Assembly (NCBI GenBank): GCA_002409525.1
Contig: DHNM01000020.1
Location: forward strand, 1-34,243
Origin: Eubacterium sp. UBA5416
Lineage (GTDB): Bacteria > Bacillota > Clostridia > Lachnospirales > Lachnospiraceae
Length of the DNA: 34,243 bases
Direction of reading: 5' to 3'
Shown: positions 1-8,177 of the stretch, piece after piece
Position numbering within the stretch: the first letter of the stretch is position 1
How the letters are laid out: every line of letters begins with the position of its first letter
Notes under the pieces: model-generated
Told to the model about the DNA's origin: nothing
The model's database searches: none
Seen by the model: only the letters and a program-made list of their open reading frames with translations
Program-made: the position numbers and the translations under genes

Positions 1-302
1 GGGGAGCTACTCTTCTTAATATTACTTATATGAGTCTAAAAAAATAAAAAAGCAAGTTTCCGTCCCCTATCGGGGAGCTACTCTTCTTAATCTAACACAT
101 ATGTTTATTGCCCATTTTGCGGGCAGGTTTCCGTCCCCTATCGGGGAGCTACTCTTCTTAATCAGATCAGGAAATACAAAAGATATTTGTTAACACGTTT
201 CCGTCCCCTATCGGGGAGCTACTCTTCTTAATTAGGGGATAAGATCGAAAACATTGAGTTCATAAAGTTTCCGTCCCCTATCGGGGAGCTACTCTTCTTA
301 AT
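1..302 (-). CRISPR. Type III-A CRISPR array, leader-proximal end, truncated at window edge
   Basis: A 36-nt repeat occurs complete at 56-91, 127-162, 197-232 and 267-302, with its last 20 nt at 1-20. On the plus strand it begins GTTTCCGTCCCC, continues TATCGGGGAG and ends TTCTTAAT. The visible copies are identical. Four complete spacers of 34-35 nt lie at 21-55, 92-126, 163-196 and 233-266. Read on the minus strand the repeat ends GGGGACGGAAAC, which resembles the GGGGACGAGAAC end of the Staphylococcus epidermidis type III-A repeat and would give a crRNA 5' handle ACGGAAAC. The array is therefore probably transcribed leftward, like the cas genes, with 267-302 as the leader-proximal repeat. 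It continues beyond position 1, so the spacer count is unknown. The CCCC/GGGG arms form the usual hairpin cut by Cas6. Confidence 0.97.
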
Positions 303-437
303 ACTCTCTCCCAAACCCCTCTGTTTATCAGGGCTCTTTTAACGTTTTGCGTGGGAAAGTAAAATTTGTATATTCAAAGAGCAGCATTACATGGAATATA
401 TGCTTGAAAGCCTTTGTTTTAGCCTTGCGTGGGAAAA
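303..437 (-). promoter_or_regulatory. CRISPR leader between csm5 and first repeat
   Basis: This 135-bp AT-rich, gene-free stretch lies between the csm5 stop and the first repeat, where a leader is expected. It holds two direct copies of the 12-mer TTGCGTGGGAAA, at 347-358 and 425-436, spaced 78 bp apart. I see no convincing sigma-A promoter. The leader call rests on position and on array orientation inferred from the repeat end. Confidence 0.6.
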
Positions 438-1541
438 TCAGCTGATTTTCATCTCACATAGACCCATCTGCAGGCTTTGTCCATTGTATTCACCACATTT
501 TATGATGTGTGGGGAAACTCCAATTCTTTCATCTTGATTATGTTTATGATTTTTGGGAACTCCAGTTTTATCAAATATTACTGGTGTTATTTTCAAACCT
601 TCTTTTTCTCCAAACATTGGATAGATAATGGTTTTCGATAAAAACCCAACACCACCGCCAAGATACACATTATGGTCCATCAGTCGATCAATACCTTTAT
701 ATTTACTCACGAAACATGTATTATACATCTCACTGAATATCTGAACTGCATGTTCAATCTTCTCCTTGGATATTTTACATAAACTTTCATCTATAGTCAT
801 TTGAAAAATCATTTTACTTCCCGGTTTAATACATTCACGCAAAACATTCAGGGTCTTTTCTCTTCCATCTGTTTTTCTTTCAACCCGCTGGCATAATGCC
901 AGATCGCCCACCGTCAAGGGAGCGCTGTCGCTAATAATCATTCCTGACATCCGATCATTTACCGCATCTGCCCTTCTTTTCGGATTTCGTCCCATTGTAT
1001 TGAAATAAGATGCCTCTATTTCTTTAATATTTTTTAACAAGTATCTGTTTCGTCTATCATAGTTATTCGAATTATGTTTTAACTTTTGTTTTTCTAAACT
1101 GTATTTCCGTTGGTTTTCTACAATATCACTCGCAAGCAATATTGTCCGTATCATTCCTTTTAGAGAACTACCGGGAACATATGGCTTTCCATATGCATCT
1201 TTAACAAATTCCTGAATCTGAAGTCGCTTTCCACGTTCCACCGACAGTTTTCCATATTGAACCGAGTATTTTACGCAATTCTTTATCTCATTGACATAAA
1301 TCCGATTTTTCTGCAGCCACTGTTTAAGCGGAATCCTTCGATCATATAGGATATATTCTTCAAACTGGCGACTTAATCCTTTTCTTCGAAGATATGGATA
1401 TAATTTATTGATATCCATGATCCAGACCTCATTCCCAGCCACAAGAATATATTCCTTTTTGTCGAATTCTTTGCCACTTCCTATAAAGACAGGCCCCTTT
1501 GCTGTCAATGTAATCTCATATGTTTTTAAAAAGTTTCTCAT
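438..1541 (-). CDS. csm5: Type III-A CRISPR RAMP protein Csm5
   Basis: A 367-residue RAMP-family protein that caps the crRNA 3' side of the Csm effector complex. The N-terminus carries a RAMP beta-strand ending in VFIGSG near residues 18-23, and the characteristic loop GSSLKGMIRT lies at 124-133. A glycine-rich segment, YLGGGVGF, near residue 300 matches the second RAMP fold. Csm5 is structural, takes part in crRNA maturation, and is not the target nuclease. It is last in the operon, starts 4 nt downstream of the csm4 stop, and has a GGGGGTGAG-type ribosome site. The leader and array follow. The length and position in the cas6-cas10-csm2-5 order make the assignment firm. Confidence 0.93.
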   Translation of the reverse strand: MRNFLKTYEITLTAKGPVFIGSGKEFDKKEYILVAGNEVWIMDINKLYPYLRRKGLSRQFEEYILYDRRIPLKQWLQKNRIYVNEIKNCVKYSVQYGKLSVERGKRLQIQEFVKDAYGKPYVPGSSLKGMIRTILLASDIVENQRKYSLEKQKLKHNSNNYDRRNRYLLKNIKEIEASYFNTMGRNPKRRADAVNDRMSGMIISDSAPLTVGDLALCQRVERKTDGREKTLNVLRECIKPGSKMIFQMTIDESLCKISKEKIEHAVQIFSEMYNTCFVSKYKGIDRLMDHNVYLGGGVGFLSKTIIYPMFGEKEGLKITPVIFDKTGVPKNHKHNQDERIGVSPHIIKCGEYNGQSLQMGLCEMKIS

Positions 1542-1545
1542 TATC

Positions 1546-2472
1546 TTATCTCACCCCCAGAAACATAGGTTTTGCATATCTGTACACTGGATGTGTACCA
1601 CCACTGGACACGTCAAAAACATCCCCCTGAAATTTATAATCAAAGCAGGAGCCAGAATTAAAAACATACAGATCTTTTTTTCGCAGGTATTCTTTCGAAT
1701 AAGTATCAGAAGCAACAAATCCACTACGTTTTATGAGCTGATAACTTGCACCGTTCAGTACCCCCGGCAATTCTTTCTCTTTCGGAAGAGACAGGGACAA
1801 CGCCATGTAAATATGTCCTTTTGCCACAATACGCTTTTGATACTCCTGCTTCATTGGTGAACGGCATAGTTTAAATCTTCCAAATCCGGCAGATCTTTTT
1901 CCTCCAATTCCACTGTATGACAAACTTTCTAACAGACCCTCCAGATATGAAGCCGTTTCATCATCTGAACTGGCAGTAATAATATAGAGCCCACAGCCTT
2001 CCTCAAAGTAAATGCTATTCACCCGGTAAGGTTCTGTTTCTTCACGCCCGCGGATTGCTACTGAAGTTTTCATCTGTTGTTTGACAAGATCATCTGTTTT
2101 AAGTGCCTTATCCATTGGATACTCTCCATTGATGAACGCCTCCAGAAGCTCCAGCTGGACATATTTCATTTTCTTAATCTTTTTCTTGACCGATGAGTCA
2201 CCTCGATTCTCTTTACTGTCCACATGAATGAAAGGTTTAGGTAAAAAAAGCTGATCATTCACATAGGGCATGGCATCTGAAAGTAAGAGATGATCCTCTT
2301 TTGTCAGCTGAACCAGATGTTTCAAATTTTCGACTCCGCCCAGCTTGAGAGCTTCCTGACACAGAGCTGAGAACAGAGTATCTGCATGAAAATTAATATC
2401 ACTGTCATCCAGATTTCGTTTTCCGAAATGTACTCCGCTATCAAATTTGAGCTTATATATTTGATATTTCAT
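1546..2472 (-). CDS. csm4: Type III-A CRISPR RAMP protein Csm4
   Basis: The Csm4 RAMP subunit binds the crRNA 5' handle and contacts Cas10 at the base of the complex. The N-terminus shows the family pattern LKFDSGVHFG followed by HADTLFSAL, and the glycine-rich loop GIGGKRSAGFGRF lies at about residues 190-202 of the longer reading. I prefer the internal ATG at 2472 over the one at 2478, because GGAGG abuts the first ATG directly but lies 6 nt from the second. The gene sits 16 nt downstream of csm3 and just ahead of csm5. It is intact and close to the usual 300 residues. Confidence 0.94.
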   Translation of the reverse strand: MKYQIYKLKFDSGVHFGKRNLDDSDINFHADTLFSALCQEALKLGGVENLKHLVQLTKEDHLLLSDAMPYVNDQLFLPKPFIHVDSKENRGDSSVKKKIKKMKYVQLELLEAFINGEYPMDKALKTDDLVKQQMKTSVAIRGREETEPYRVNSIYFEEGCGLYIITASSDDETASYLEGLLESLSYSGIGGKRSAGFGRFKLCRSPMKQEYQKRIVAKGHIYMALSLSLPKEKELPGVLNGASYQLIKRSGFVASDTYSKEYLRKKDLYVFNSGSCFDYKFQGDVFDVSSGGTHPVYRYAKPMFLGVR

Positions 2473-2488
2473 ATTCATCCTCCGAAAT

Positions 2489-3157
2489 CTATCCGTTAAT
2501 GCCTTCCTGCAGGATCTGATTACATTGCTTTAACATTTCATCTGGCACATCTCCAATTACAGTCTCTGCAAGAACATTAGAAAAAGTTACTTTTCCGTAT
2601 CCTCTTGAGCCATTTCCTCCGAGATAATCATACTGAAGTAGTTTCATTCCTTCTGCTATCACTTCCATATCTTCGACCAGCTCCTTTTCATCTTCCATTT
2701 CGTACATGAAATCCAGGTTAAACTGAGCGCCTCTGATTACACGTTCAATCTGTCTTGGATTAGCAACTGCAGTTGCACGATTAATTGTATTCTCAAACTT
2801 AACCTCTGTCATGCTTTGAATTCCTATCTTTCTCAATTCATCAGCATTCTTCATAATCATATCCGAAATTAAGATCCGGCTTCTCTGAATTGCTCCTTTT
2901 TTTGCCGATCCAAACACCCGGGTAAGACGATGATGATCATCATCATGCTGTTTAACGGCATCAGTATTAAATTCTTTAGCCAGAAGGCTTCTCATCTTTC
3001 CTTTCAGTGAACTACCCGGTATCAGAGGAAGGCCCGTTCTGACATCTTTAAGTACAGGCGAATCCACAGCACCTATAGCAGCAAACGCTCCATTTCCTCC
3101 TATATGTAATCCGGTTTTTACCTCTAATATCCCAGTTATCTGTATTTTTGCGTACAT
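2489..3157 (-). CDS. csm3: Type III-A CRISPR backbone RAMP and target-RNA nuclease Csm3
   Basis: A 222-residue backbone subunit, present in several copies per complex and cleaving target RNA at 6-nt intervals. The motif IGAVDSPV places an aspartate at residue 32, matching the catalytic Asp33 of characterised Csm3 proteins, so target-RNA cleavage should be intact. The RAMP loop GSSLKGKMRS lies at 48-57, and a glycine-rich YLGGNGSRGYGKV segment is near the C-terminus. The ribosome site GGGAGG lies about 8 nt before the ATG. It is flanked by csm2 and csm4 with short gaps. Confidence 0.96.
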   Translation of the reverse strand: MYAKIQITGILEVKTGLHIGGNGAFAAIGAVDSPVLKDVRTGLPLIPGSSLKGKMRSLLAKEFNTDAVKQHDDDHHRLTRVFGSAKKGAIQRSRILISDMIMKNADELRKIGIQSMTEVKFENTINRATAVANPRQIERVIRGAQFNLDFMYEMEDEKELVEDMEVIAEGMKLLQYDYLGGNGSRGYGKVTFSNVLAETVIGDVPDEMLKQCNQILQEGING

Positions 3158-3174
3158 TGTTTTTTCCTCCCTCT

Positions 3175-3567
3175 TTAATCGTCTCTACCGCCGTAAAATT
3201 TACGAAATGCAACCAGCGCTTCCATATAATGATTAAACAATATAAAATTCTTTTTACTTCCTCTTATTTGTTTCAAAATATTTGGTATCTCAGCCTCCAT
3301 AATCAAATCCTTTACTTGTGGCTCACGCCCTGCTTCATAGATATAGTGAATCCTCAGATACTCTATTCTTCCAAACAGACGCTCATCCAGTTTATCATCC
3401 GGATAATTCTGAATCTCATTGTAAATATCCGATGTCATCGACAGAAGATTTCGAATCTTCGACGTAGTAACGAGGCCAACCGGTTTTCCCCATTTGTTTT
3501 TTTTATTATTCAGCTTTTGAATCACTGCTTCTGCTTTGTCCACATAATTATTTTCTGTGATAATCAT
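3175..3567 (-). CDS. csm2: Type III-A CRISPR small subunit Csm2
   Basis: A 130-residue, predominantly helical protein that fits the Csm2 small subunit. Csm2 forms the belly of the complex alongside the target RNA. The segment VTTSKIRNLLSMTSDIYNEI (about residues 33-52) matches the Csm2 pattern of a T-x-x-K-I-R-x-L helix. A later helix includes RIHYIYEAGRE. Its ATG overlaps the cas10 stop as ATGA, indicating translational coupling. Csm2 is the most divergent subunit in the operon, but the position between cas10 and csm3 supports the call. Confidence 0.92.
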   Translation of the reverse strand: MIITENNYVDKAEAVIQKLNNKKNKWGKPVGLVTTSKIRNLLSMTSDIYNEIQNYPDDKLDERLFGRIEYLRIHYIYEAGREPQVKDLIMEAEIPNILKQIRGSKKNFILFNHYMEALVAFRKFYGGRDD

Positions 3568-5909
3568 CCTCGTTCCTCCTCCGTTTTTCTATGCAGGTAT
3601 ACATAAAGATTAATTGCTGTTTTTAATTGTCTGCAGTCCTTTTCGGACTTAATCCACTGATACATCTTCTGAGAAAAAATCTGATACGCTTCCTTACGTT
3701 CTGCCGTATCCCCCCTCTCCGGTTCAAGCCTGGATAACATATAAACACAACGCGCAAAATTAATTTTTTCTTTCTGACTGCGTATAAGTTCCAATAGACG
3801 GTATAAAAAAGAATTTCCTTTATCGTCTTCAGCTTCAAGATAATCACCGATGGTTTTCATCTTTTCACCAATAACTTCATCCTCAAATTCTGACCAGGGA
3901 TAAGTACCATCACTTATTTGTACTCCCTTGATTTCATGTTTTTCTCCGTCTTCAAAGATTGTAACTGCATTTTTTCCCGGATAATCTTTCGACTTATCTT
4001 CCATATTGGCTACCTCATCTGCAATAGCACTGATTGGATATGATTCCCCATACACACCAATTCCAGCCGAAATAGTCAGAGTATTTTGTGTATAGCATTT
4101 TAGTGCCCTCCGAATATCAGTTGCCAGTTCAATCGCTTCATTCCACGAACCGACAATAAACACATCGTCACCACCAGAATAAACGATTGTTGCAAACCGC
4201 TTATTCTTTTCTCCTTCATGTATTTGATATTTCGGCTTTTCAAGAATCTGATTCATATACAGTTTAAAGAATAGAGATAAATGTCTCGACAAAGTTGCAG
4301 ATCTTGATAATGTCGCATATTTTTCCGGAAATCCAAAAGCAATCGTACTGCCTAAATTGTCTACATCAGCTCGTAACACACCAATCCGTTTAATTCCCTC
4401 AGCCTGCTCAGAAAATTCTTCCATACTATTTCCAGTCGTATAATCTCCAACCCAGAGCTTTGTGGCTACATGCTTTCCTGTGTAAAGCGTGTTTTTGGAA
4501 TAGGTCCTGACATAATGAGGATCATCTGTCATCCTTTTCTTAACAGATTCTCTGCTGTCAGATACCAGTACACAGTTTTGCGGCAGGGGAAGTCCCTTTT
4601 CATCACTCTCTGTCAACACAGTAAAAAAATCATTATAGAGAATATGTTTAGAGAACTCTTCGATATTCCGGCAGTCAGAACAGATTCCTTCATTATCAAC
4701 ATTCCCTATGTTTTTACATACCTTACACTCCCTGGAATAGTCTTTATGTTTTTCTTTATTTAGTTGAATGATATCTTCAGCCGTATATCTTGCACTCTTT
4801 TTTCTGGAAATCTCCGCACTCATCTTCTTATATAACTTAGAATAACTGCCCTGAGGTTCATTTTTCAGGCTGTTGCCGCTACAGGGCACACCTGCACCCG
4901 CAATATAAAGGGAGTTTTTATACTTCTCTAGAAACCACTGATTAATACCTTTCAGATATTCGTCCGTTACATTCCTTGTCATTTCTGTATTCGGAATCAG
5001 CAGATAACAGTGTCCACCACCAGAATATATAAGATTTGCTCTCGATAGATTTAAACGATCCAGAAGACCATCTATAATATGCTCCATCATAATTTCCAGA
5101 TAAAAAGATCTTGCCCGCAGAGTTCTCAGTGCATTCTTGCTGGTTATTGTATATATAAAATCCTGTATCCCTGATATATCCATTGAGTAAAGGAAAAAAG
5201 AATCTTCTGTGTAAAATTCTCTACTATTTTTAAATAAAGTCTTCTTATAATCCGTAATTCCTTTTTCCCGTAAATATTGATCAATACAACTGGAAATAGC
5301 GGCTGTTATCTTCACATGATCATAGAGAGAAATATCTGCAAGCTCTCCCTTCGCCGTTGATGATGGCACATATGTAAGGTTTGCCTCCAAAACAGACAGA
5401 AGAGAATTGATATATTCTTGATTCCACTCTAGGCCCTTTAAATTTTCTGTCAGTTTTAACCTGACCTGTTCATAAAATGTCTCATCAAACCTCTTTTTCT
5501 CCTCTTGTGGATAATTTATTCCTTCTTTTGGATCCAGCTGTCTGGGACGATAATACTTCTCCTCATGGTTATCGTTCAGAATGTTGAACACACTTTGTAA
5601 TGGTGTCGAAAGTTCAAAACCAACATCGCCAGTGTCATTCTTCCTTCTATCTGCTGCGGATGCTATGTTATCTGCCAAATATACGATGTATGAAATGTCA
5701 TCGTTTGGAATATCCGCGTTTTTAAGAAGTTGCATGTGATGATAATGCACACAATGTAGAACCGAAGTATCAGTAATCCCGATTTCTTCTTTTAAATAGT
5801 CATAACCACTTTGACTGTGATTTCTTCTATCATTTCCCTGTCGGTATATAACTTTACCGACATCATGTAAAAGAGCTCCAATCACAATCTTAATCTGCTC
5901 ATCTGTCAT
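3564..5909 (-). CDS. cas10: Type III-A CRISPR large subunit Cas10/Csm1, HD and GGDD intact
   Basis: A 781-residue signature subunit. An N-terminal HD nuclease motif, LLHDVGK, has H15-D16. The first Palm domain contains YSGGGHCYLL. A zinc-ribbon CxxC...CSDC lies near residues 392-412. The second Palm domain has VYSGGDDVFIVG with GGDD at 579-582, followed by a helical C-terminal domain. Intact HD predicts target-activated ssDNA cleavage, and intact GGDD predicts cyclic oligoadenylate synthesis. The start overlaps the cas6 stop as ATGA, and the stop overlaps csm2 likewise. No CARF-domain partner for cyclic oligoadenylate is visible in this window. Confidence 0.97.
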   Translation of the reverse strand: MTDEQIKIVIGALLHDVGKVIYRQGNDRRNHSQSGYDYLKEEIGITDTSVLHCVHYHHMQLLKNADIPNDDISYIVYLADNIASAADRRKNDTGDVGFELSTPLQSVFNILNDNHEEKYYRPRQLDPKEGINYPQEEKKRFDETFYEQVRLKLTENLKGLEWNQEYINSLLSVLEANLTYVPSSTAKGELADISLYDHVKITAAISSCIDQYLREKGITDYKKTLFKNSREFYTEDSFFLYSMDISGIQDFIYTITSKNALRTLRARSFYLEIMMEHIIDGLLDRLNLSRANLIYSGGGHCYLLIPNTEMTRNVTDEYLKGINQWFLEKYKNSLYIAGAGVPCSGNSLKNEPQGSYSKLYKKMSAEISRKKSARYTAEDIIQLNKEKHKDYSRECKVCKNIGNVDNEGICSDCRNIEEFSKHILYNDFFTVLTESDEKGLPLPQNCVLVSDSRESVKKRMTDDPHYVRTYSKNTLYTGKHVATKLWVGDYTTGNSMEEFSEQAEGIKRIGVLRADVDNLGSTIAFGFPEKYATLSRSATLSRHLSLFFKLYMNQILEKPKYQIHEGEKNKRFATIVYSGGDDVFIVGSWNEAIELATDIRRALKCYTQNTLTISAGIGVYGESYPISAIADEVANMEDKSKDYPGKNAVTIFEDGEKHEIKGVQISDGTYPWSEFEDEVIGEKMKTIGDYLEAEDDKGNSFLYRLLELIRSQKEKINFARCVYMLSRLEPERGDTAERKEAYQIFSQKMYQWIKSEKDCRQLKTAINLYVYLHRKTEEERG

Positions 5910-6646
5910 ATATTCTCTCTCCTCTCATGTAAATTTAATGCTCCCATTCCAAGACTGGTTTTGATACCAACTCCTGAAAATTCTCCAAAAGAGAACAGCA
6001 TTTTTGCAAATCTTGACATTGTATCTGTCCCCTTTATTCGAATACGGATATCGCCCTGGAATCCGGTTATATTAACCCCCTCTAAGGGGAATGGCGCACT
6101 TCGTAAACGATAGCGTACAATTTCACTGTTTTGGGAAAGCTGATCCAGAGTTTCCTCATCCCTCATATCCATCTTTGAATCAATTGCACTATATTTATTC
6201 ATCAGACTTCTGTATATTAATGTCAAGTCTGGATAAAAAACATATCTTCCACCACTTTTAAAAGCAGTCGGAGTCTGAAACGAAAGATCAATATAATGAG
6301 TCCCTCCTGGCTGGTAAAATCCTTCAAGAAGCTCTTTATTCTCTATTGTCCTAATTCTCTTCTCCTTGATTTTAATATGTAGTTTCCCATGTTTTAGGTC
6401 AAATTCATTAAGCCGCTGCAAAGGCAATATAATTTCATTATATGCTTCTTCAGAAAGTGCGCGTATATACCAGACCTTTTTATATTTACTGATAATCAGG
6501 CACTGACTAAAGGGATTTATCTTCAGTTGATGAAGATATTCTGCGTATTCTGTACGAATTGTTTCCATAATAAAGCCATGTAAATTCGAAGACTGCCGGA
6601 TACCCAGGGTGTCACAGTCTAATTCCATCTGCAGTTCAGTAAACAT
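5906..6646 (-). CDS. cas6: CRISPR crRNA-processing endoribonuclease Cas6
   Basis: A 246-residue Cas6-family RAMP that cuts pre-crRNA within the repeat, leaving the 8-nt 5' handle. The middle of the protein has the family pattern LSFQTPTAFKSGGRYVFYPD, then a GFQGDIRIRIKG strand. The C-terminus ends with the glycine-rich motif FSGVGIKTSLGMGA typical of Cas6. A histidine in SNLHGF near residue 24 is a candidate active-site residue, by analogy only. The ribosome site AAAGGAG is well placed. The gene follows the small acidic ORF by 24 nt and overlaps cas10 by 4 nt. Confidence 0.92.
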   Translation of the reverse strand: MFTELQMELDCDTLGIRQSSNLHGFIMETIRTEYAEYLHQLKINPFSQCLIISKYKKVWYIRALSEEAYNEIILPLQRLNEFDLKHGKLHIKIKEKRIRTIENKELLEGFYQPGGTHYIDLSFQTPTAFKSGGRYVFYPDLTLIYRSLMNKYSAIDSKMDMRDEETLDQLSQNSEIVRYRLRSAPFPLEGVNITGFQGDIRIRIKGTDTMSRFAKMLFSFGEFSGVGIKTSLGMGALNLHERRENI

Positions 6647-6670
6647 ATCTTTTTCTCCTTTTTATGACAA

Positions 6671-6877
6671 TTATACTATACTTATGTCATGATATCCATA
6701 ATCATCGTTGTTGCCGTCGTCTTCGTCGTCCATGTCATCTTCATCCTCATCCTCTTCTTCATAGTCATCATCCTCACCTTCCATCATATCCTCAAAGATT
6801 GAAATCGCAGCTGCTTTTTCGAATATGCTCTCTTGTCCATCTTTGTTAAAGTCAAATGCCTTTCCAAATATCCCCAT
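6671..6877 (-). CDS. Small acidic EF-hand-like protein heading the csm operon
   Basis: A 68-residue protein of unknown function. An in-frame ATG at 6910 exists, but I choose the ATG at 6877 because AGAGAGG lies about 8 nt upstream. The sequence begins MGIFGKAFDFNKDG. DFNKDGQESIFE fits the 12-position EF-hand or dockerin-like calcium loop at positions 1, 3, 5, 6 and 12, with Glu instead of a hydrophobic residue at 8. A short helix follows, then a tail dominated by Asp and Glu: 28 of 68 residues are acidic. There is no membrane segment. It lies 24 nt upstream of cas6 on the same strand with no visible terminator between, so co-transcription with csm is likely. Similar short proteins occur, from memory, in unrelated clostridial settings, so a CRISPR role is inference. 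Confidence 0.7.
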   Translation of the reverse strand: MGIFGKAFDFNKDGQESIFEKAAAISIFEDMMEGEDDDYEEEDEDEDDMDDEDDGNNDDYGYHDISIV

Positions 6878-6992
6878 ATAAACTACCTCTCTCTTATTTA
6901 TCGGTTGCAAATAGATACTTCATGCTTCACACTTCTGAATTTTCTGCACAATTCAAAGAGCAGGTTTCGTTCTCCCTTTCAGAAGTCTCTTA

Positions 6993-7031
6993 GATATAGT
7001 TATAGCAAAACTACTGTCGTGATATCGCGAC
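6993..7031 (-). promoter_or_regulatory. Probable csm operon promoter region with palindrome
   Basis: On the minus strand, -10-like hexamers TATAAC (6999-7004) and TATATC (6993-6998) lie about 120 nt upstream of the acidic ORF. No good -35 is seen. The near-perfect palindrome GTCGTGATATCGCGAC (7016-7031, 14 of 16 positions symmetric) covers the -35 position for the first hexamer. This would suit a regulator-controlled promoter. The WYL regulator ending at 7125 is the obvious candidate, but binding is inference. Confidence 0.4.
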
Positions 7032-7078
7032 TTGATTGAAAATGCTAAGATTTTCGTCGAAATTGATCATATCAACGC

Positions 7079-7117
7079 AAAAAGCCTGTATCTCCCTGTC
7101 TTTTCAGGAAATACAGG
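7079..7117 (-). terminator. Intrinsic terminator of the WYL regulator gene
   Basis: On the minus strand, CCTGTATTTCCTG pairs with CAGGGAGATACAGG across a short A-rich loop, allowing one bulge, and is followed by CTTTTTG. It starts 8 nt after the WYL stop and separates that gene from the csm transcript. Confidence 0.8.
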
Positions 7118-7124
7118 TCTGTGA

Positions 7125-8129
7125 TTATTCTTGATATTTAGCTGTTGCCTCGCTTAGCTCTTTTGCTATCTCTTGTTTCAGCGTTTTAGGTTTTACAACT
7201 TTGAAACGATTCGCATACTGTAGAAACCATCCGATTAAAGTAACACTAAACATCTTGGTGAATTTCGCTCTGTAGATACCGTTCTGCTGCAATTTCACTC
7301 TGATATCTCTCCCGGCGAAATCATATAGTATTGCATTTGTCACGGGATCAGGTATGTATTCTACCACAAGCCGGACTAGCTTTCCTGAAAAATGGTTTAC
7401 ACTCTCCTCGATGTACTTCTGAATAAAATCCTCTGGATTTGGACCGATTTTCTCCTTCGCATCAATTGCAATTTCATCGGAGATATGAAGATTAACAATT
7501 CGATCCAGACGGTAATGCGTCAGTCCATCGTGATTGTCATGTGCCCCGATCAGATAATAATTATTGCCTGCCCAATAAATGGTATATAAGTTCAGGCAAT
7601 AGATCTTCCCTTCACGGCGGATCACCTTTTCCATATTGTTGGTAATCTCCGTGTACTGAAATTCAATCTTCTTGTGAAGGAACATAGCTTCCATCATCAG
7701 CTCAATATGCTTTCCTGTGGCATTCTCTACATCTGCCTGGTTCGAAAACGGATTCATCAGTTGGGAAAATCTACGCTTTCCCCTGCTGCTCGTCAGTGAC
7801 AGAAGTTTCTTACGTATATCTACTGCTTCCTCGGCAGAGATACATTTTGCCTGCTGCACTGCATCCATCATAATCTTAATCTCCCAGTCATCGAATGCAT
7901 GCTGATCCATATACCAGCCTTTCCGCTTATCCCGGCACTGTTTAATCTGATATCCGCAGTACTGAAGCATCTGAATATCTTTATAGATGGATCGCCTGTC
8001 AAGCTTTCCAAGCGTATATTTGCAGTCTAATTTTTCAATAATCTGATCCGAATTCATCGGACTCTTCTCATCTGTCGATTCCAGAATCTGAAGAACACGA
8101 ATCAACTTCTCTTTTCGTTCTGTCGCCAT
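7125..8129 (-). CDS. WYL-domain transcriptional regulator
   Basis: A 334-residue DeoR/WYL-type regulator. The N-terminus (about 1-80) is a winged helix with SDQIIEKL and DRRSIYKDIQML, the usual DNA-recognition segment. The middle (about 150-215) is the WYL fold, with YWAGNNYYLIGAHD and YRLDRIVNL. The C-terminal WCX-like part ends in LIGWFLQYANRFKVV. WYL domains bind ligands, sometimes nucleic acid, and regulate several CRISPR-Cas and anti-phage loci in other bacteria (family knowledge). Here the gene lies upstream of the csm operon in the same direction, separated by a terminator and about 250 bp holding a palindrome. A role in csm control is plausible but not shown. A stub of a paralogue lies at 9190-9237. 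Confidence 0.88.
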   Translation of the reverse strand: MATERKEKLIRVLQILESTDEKSPMNSDQIIEKLDCKYTLGKLDRRSIYKDIQMLQYCGYQIKQCRDKRKGWYMDQHAFDDWEIKIMMDAVQQAKCISAEEAVDIRKKLLSLTSSRGKRRFSQLMNPFSNQADVENATGKHIELMMEAMFLHKKIEFQYTEITNNMEKVIRREGKIYCLNLYTIYWAGNNYYLIGAHDNHDGLTHYRLDRIVNLHISDEIAIDAKEKIGPNPEDFIQKYIEESVNHFSGKLVRLVVEYIPDPVTNAILYDFAGRDIRVKLQQNGIYRAKFTKMFSVTLIGWFLQYANRFKVVKPKTLKQEIAKELSEATAKYQE

Positions 8130-8177
8130 ACTCTTCCTCTTTCCCCTCTGTCAGTTACTCTCATGGGAGTCTGTTGT

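Noticed and set aside
303..437. Possible extra degenerate CRISPR repeats from the TTGCGTGGGAAA words
   Set aside because: The words share no alignment with the 36-nt repeat and are 78 bp apart, not the array period of about 70 bp.
1408..1860. Plus-strand ORF across the csm4/csm5 junction
   Set aside because: It runs antisense to two strongly supported genes and shows no family features.
6664..6849. Plus-strand ORF rich in His, Pro and Leu opposite the acidic protein
   Set aside because: It is the complement of Asp/Glu codons, lacks a ribosome site, and is fully explained by the minus-strand gene.
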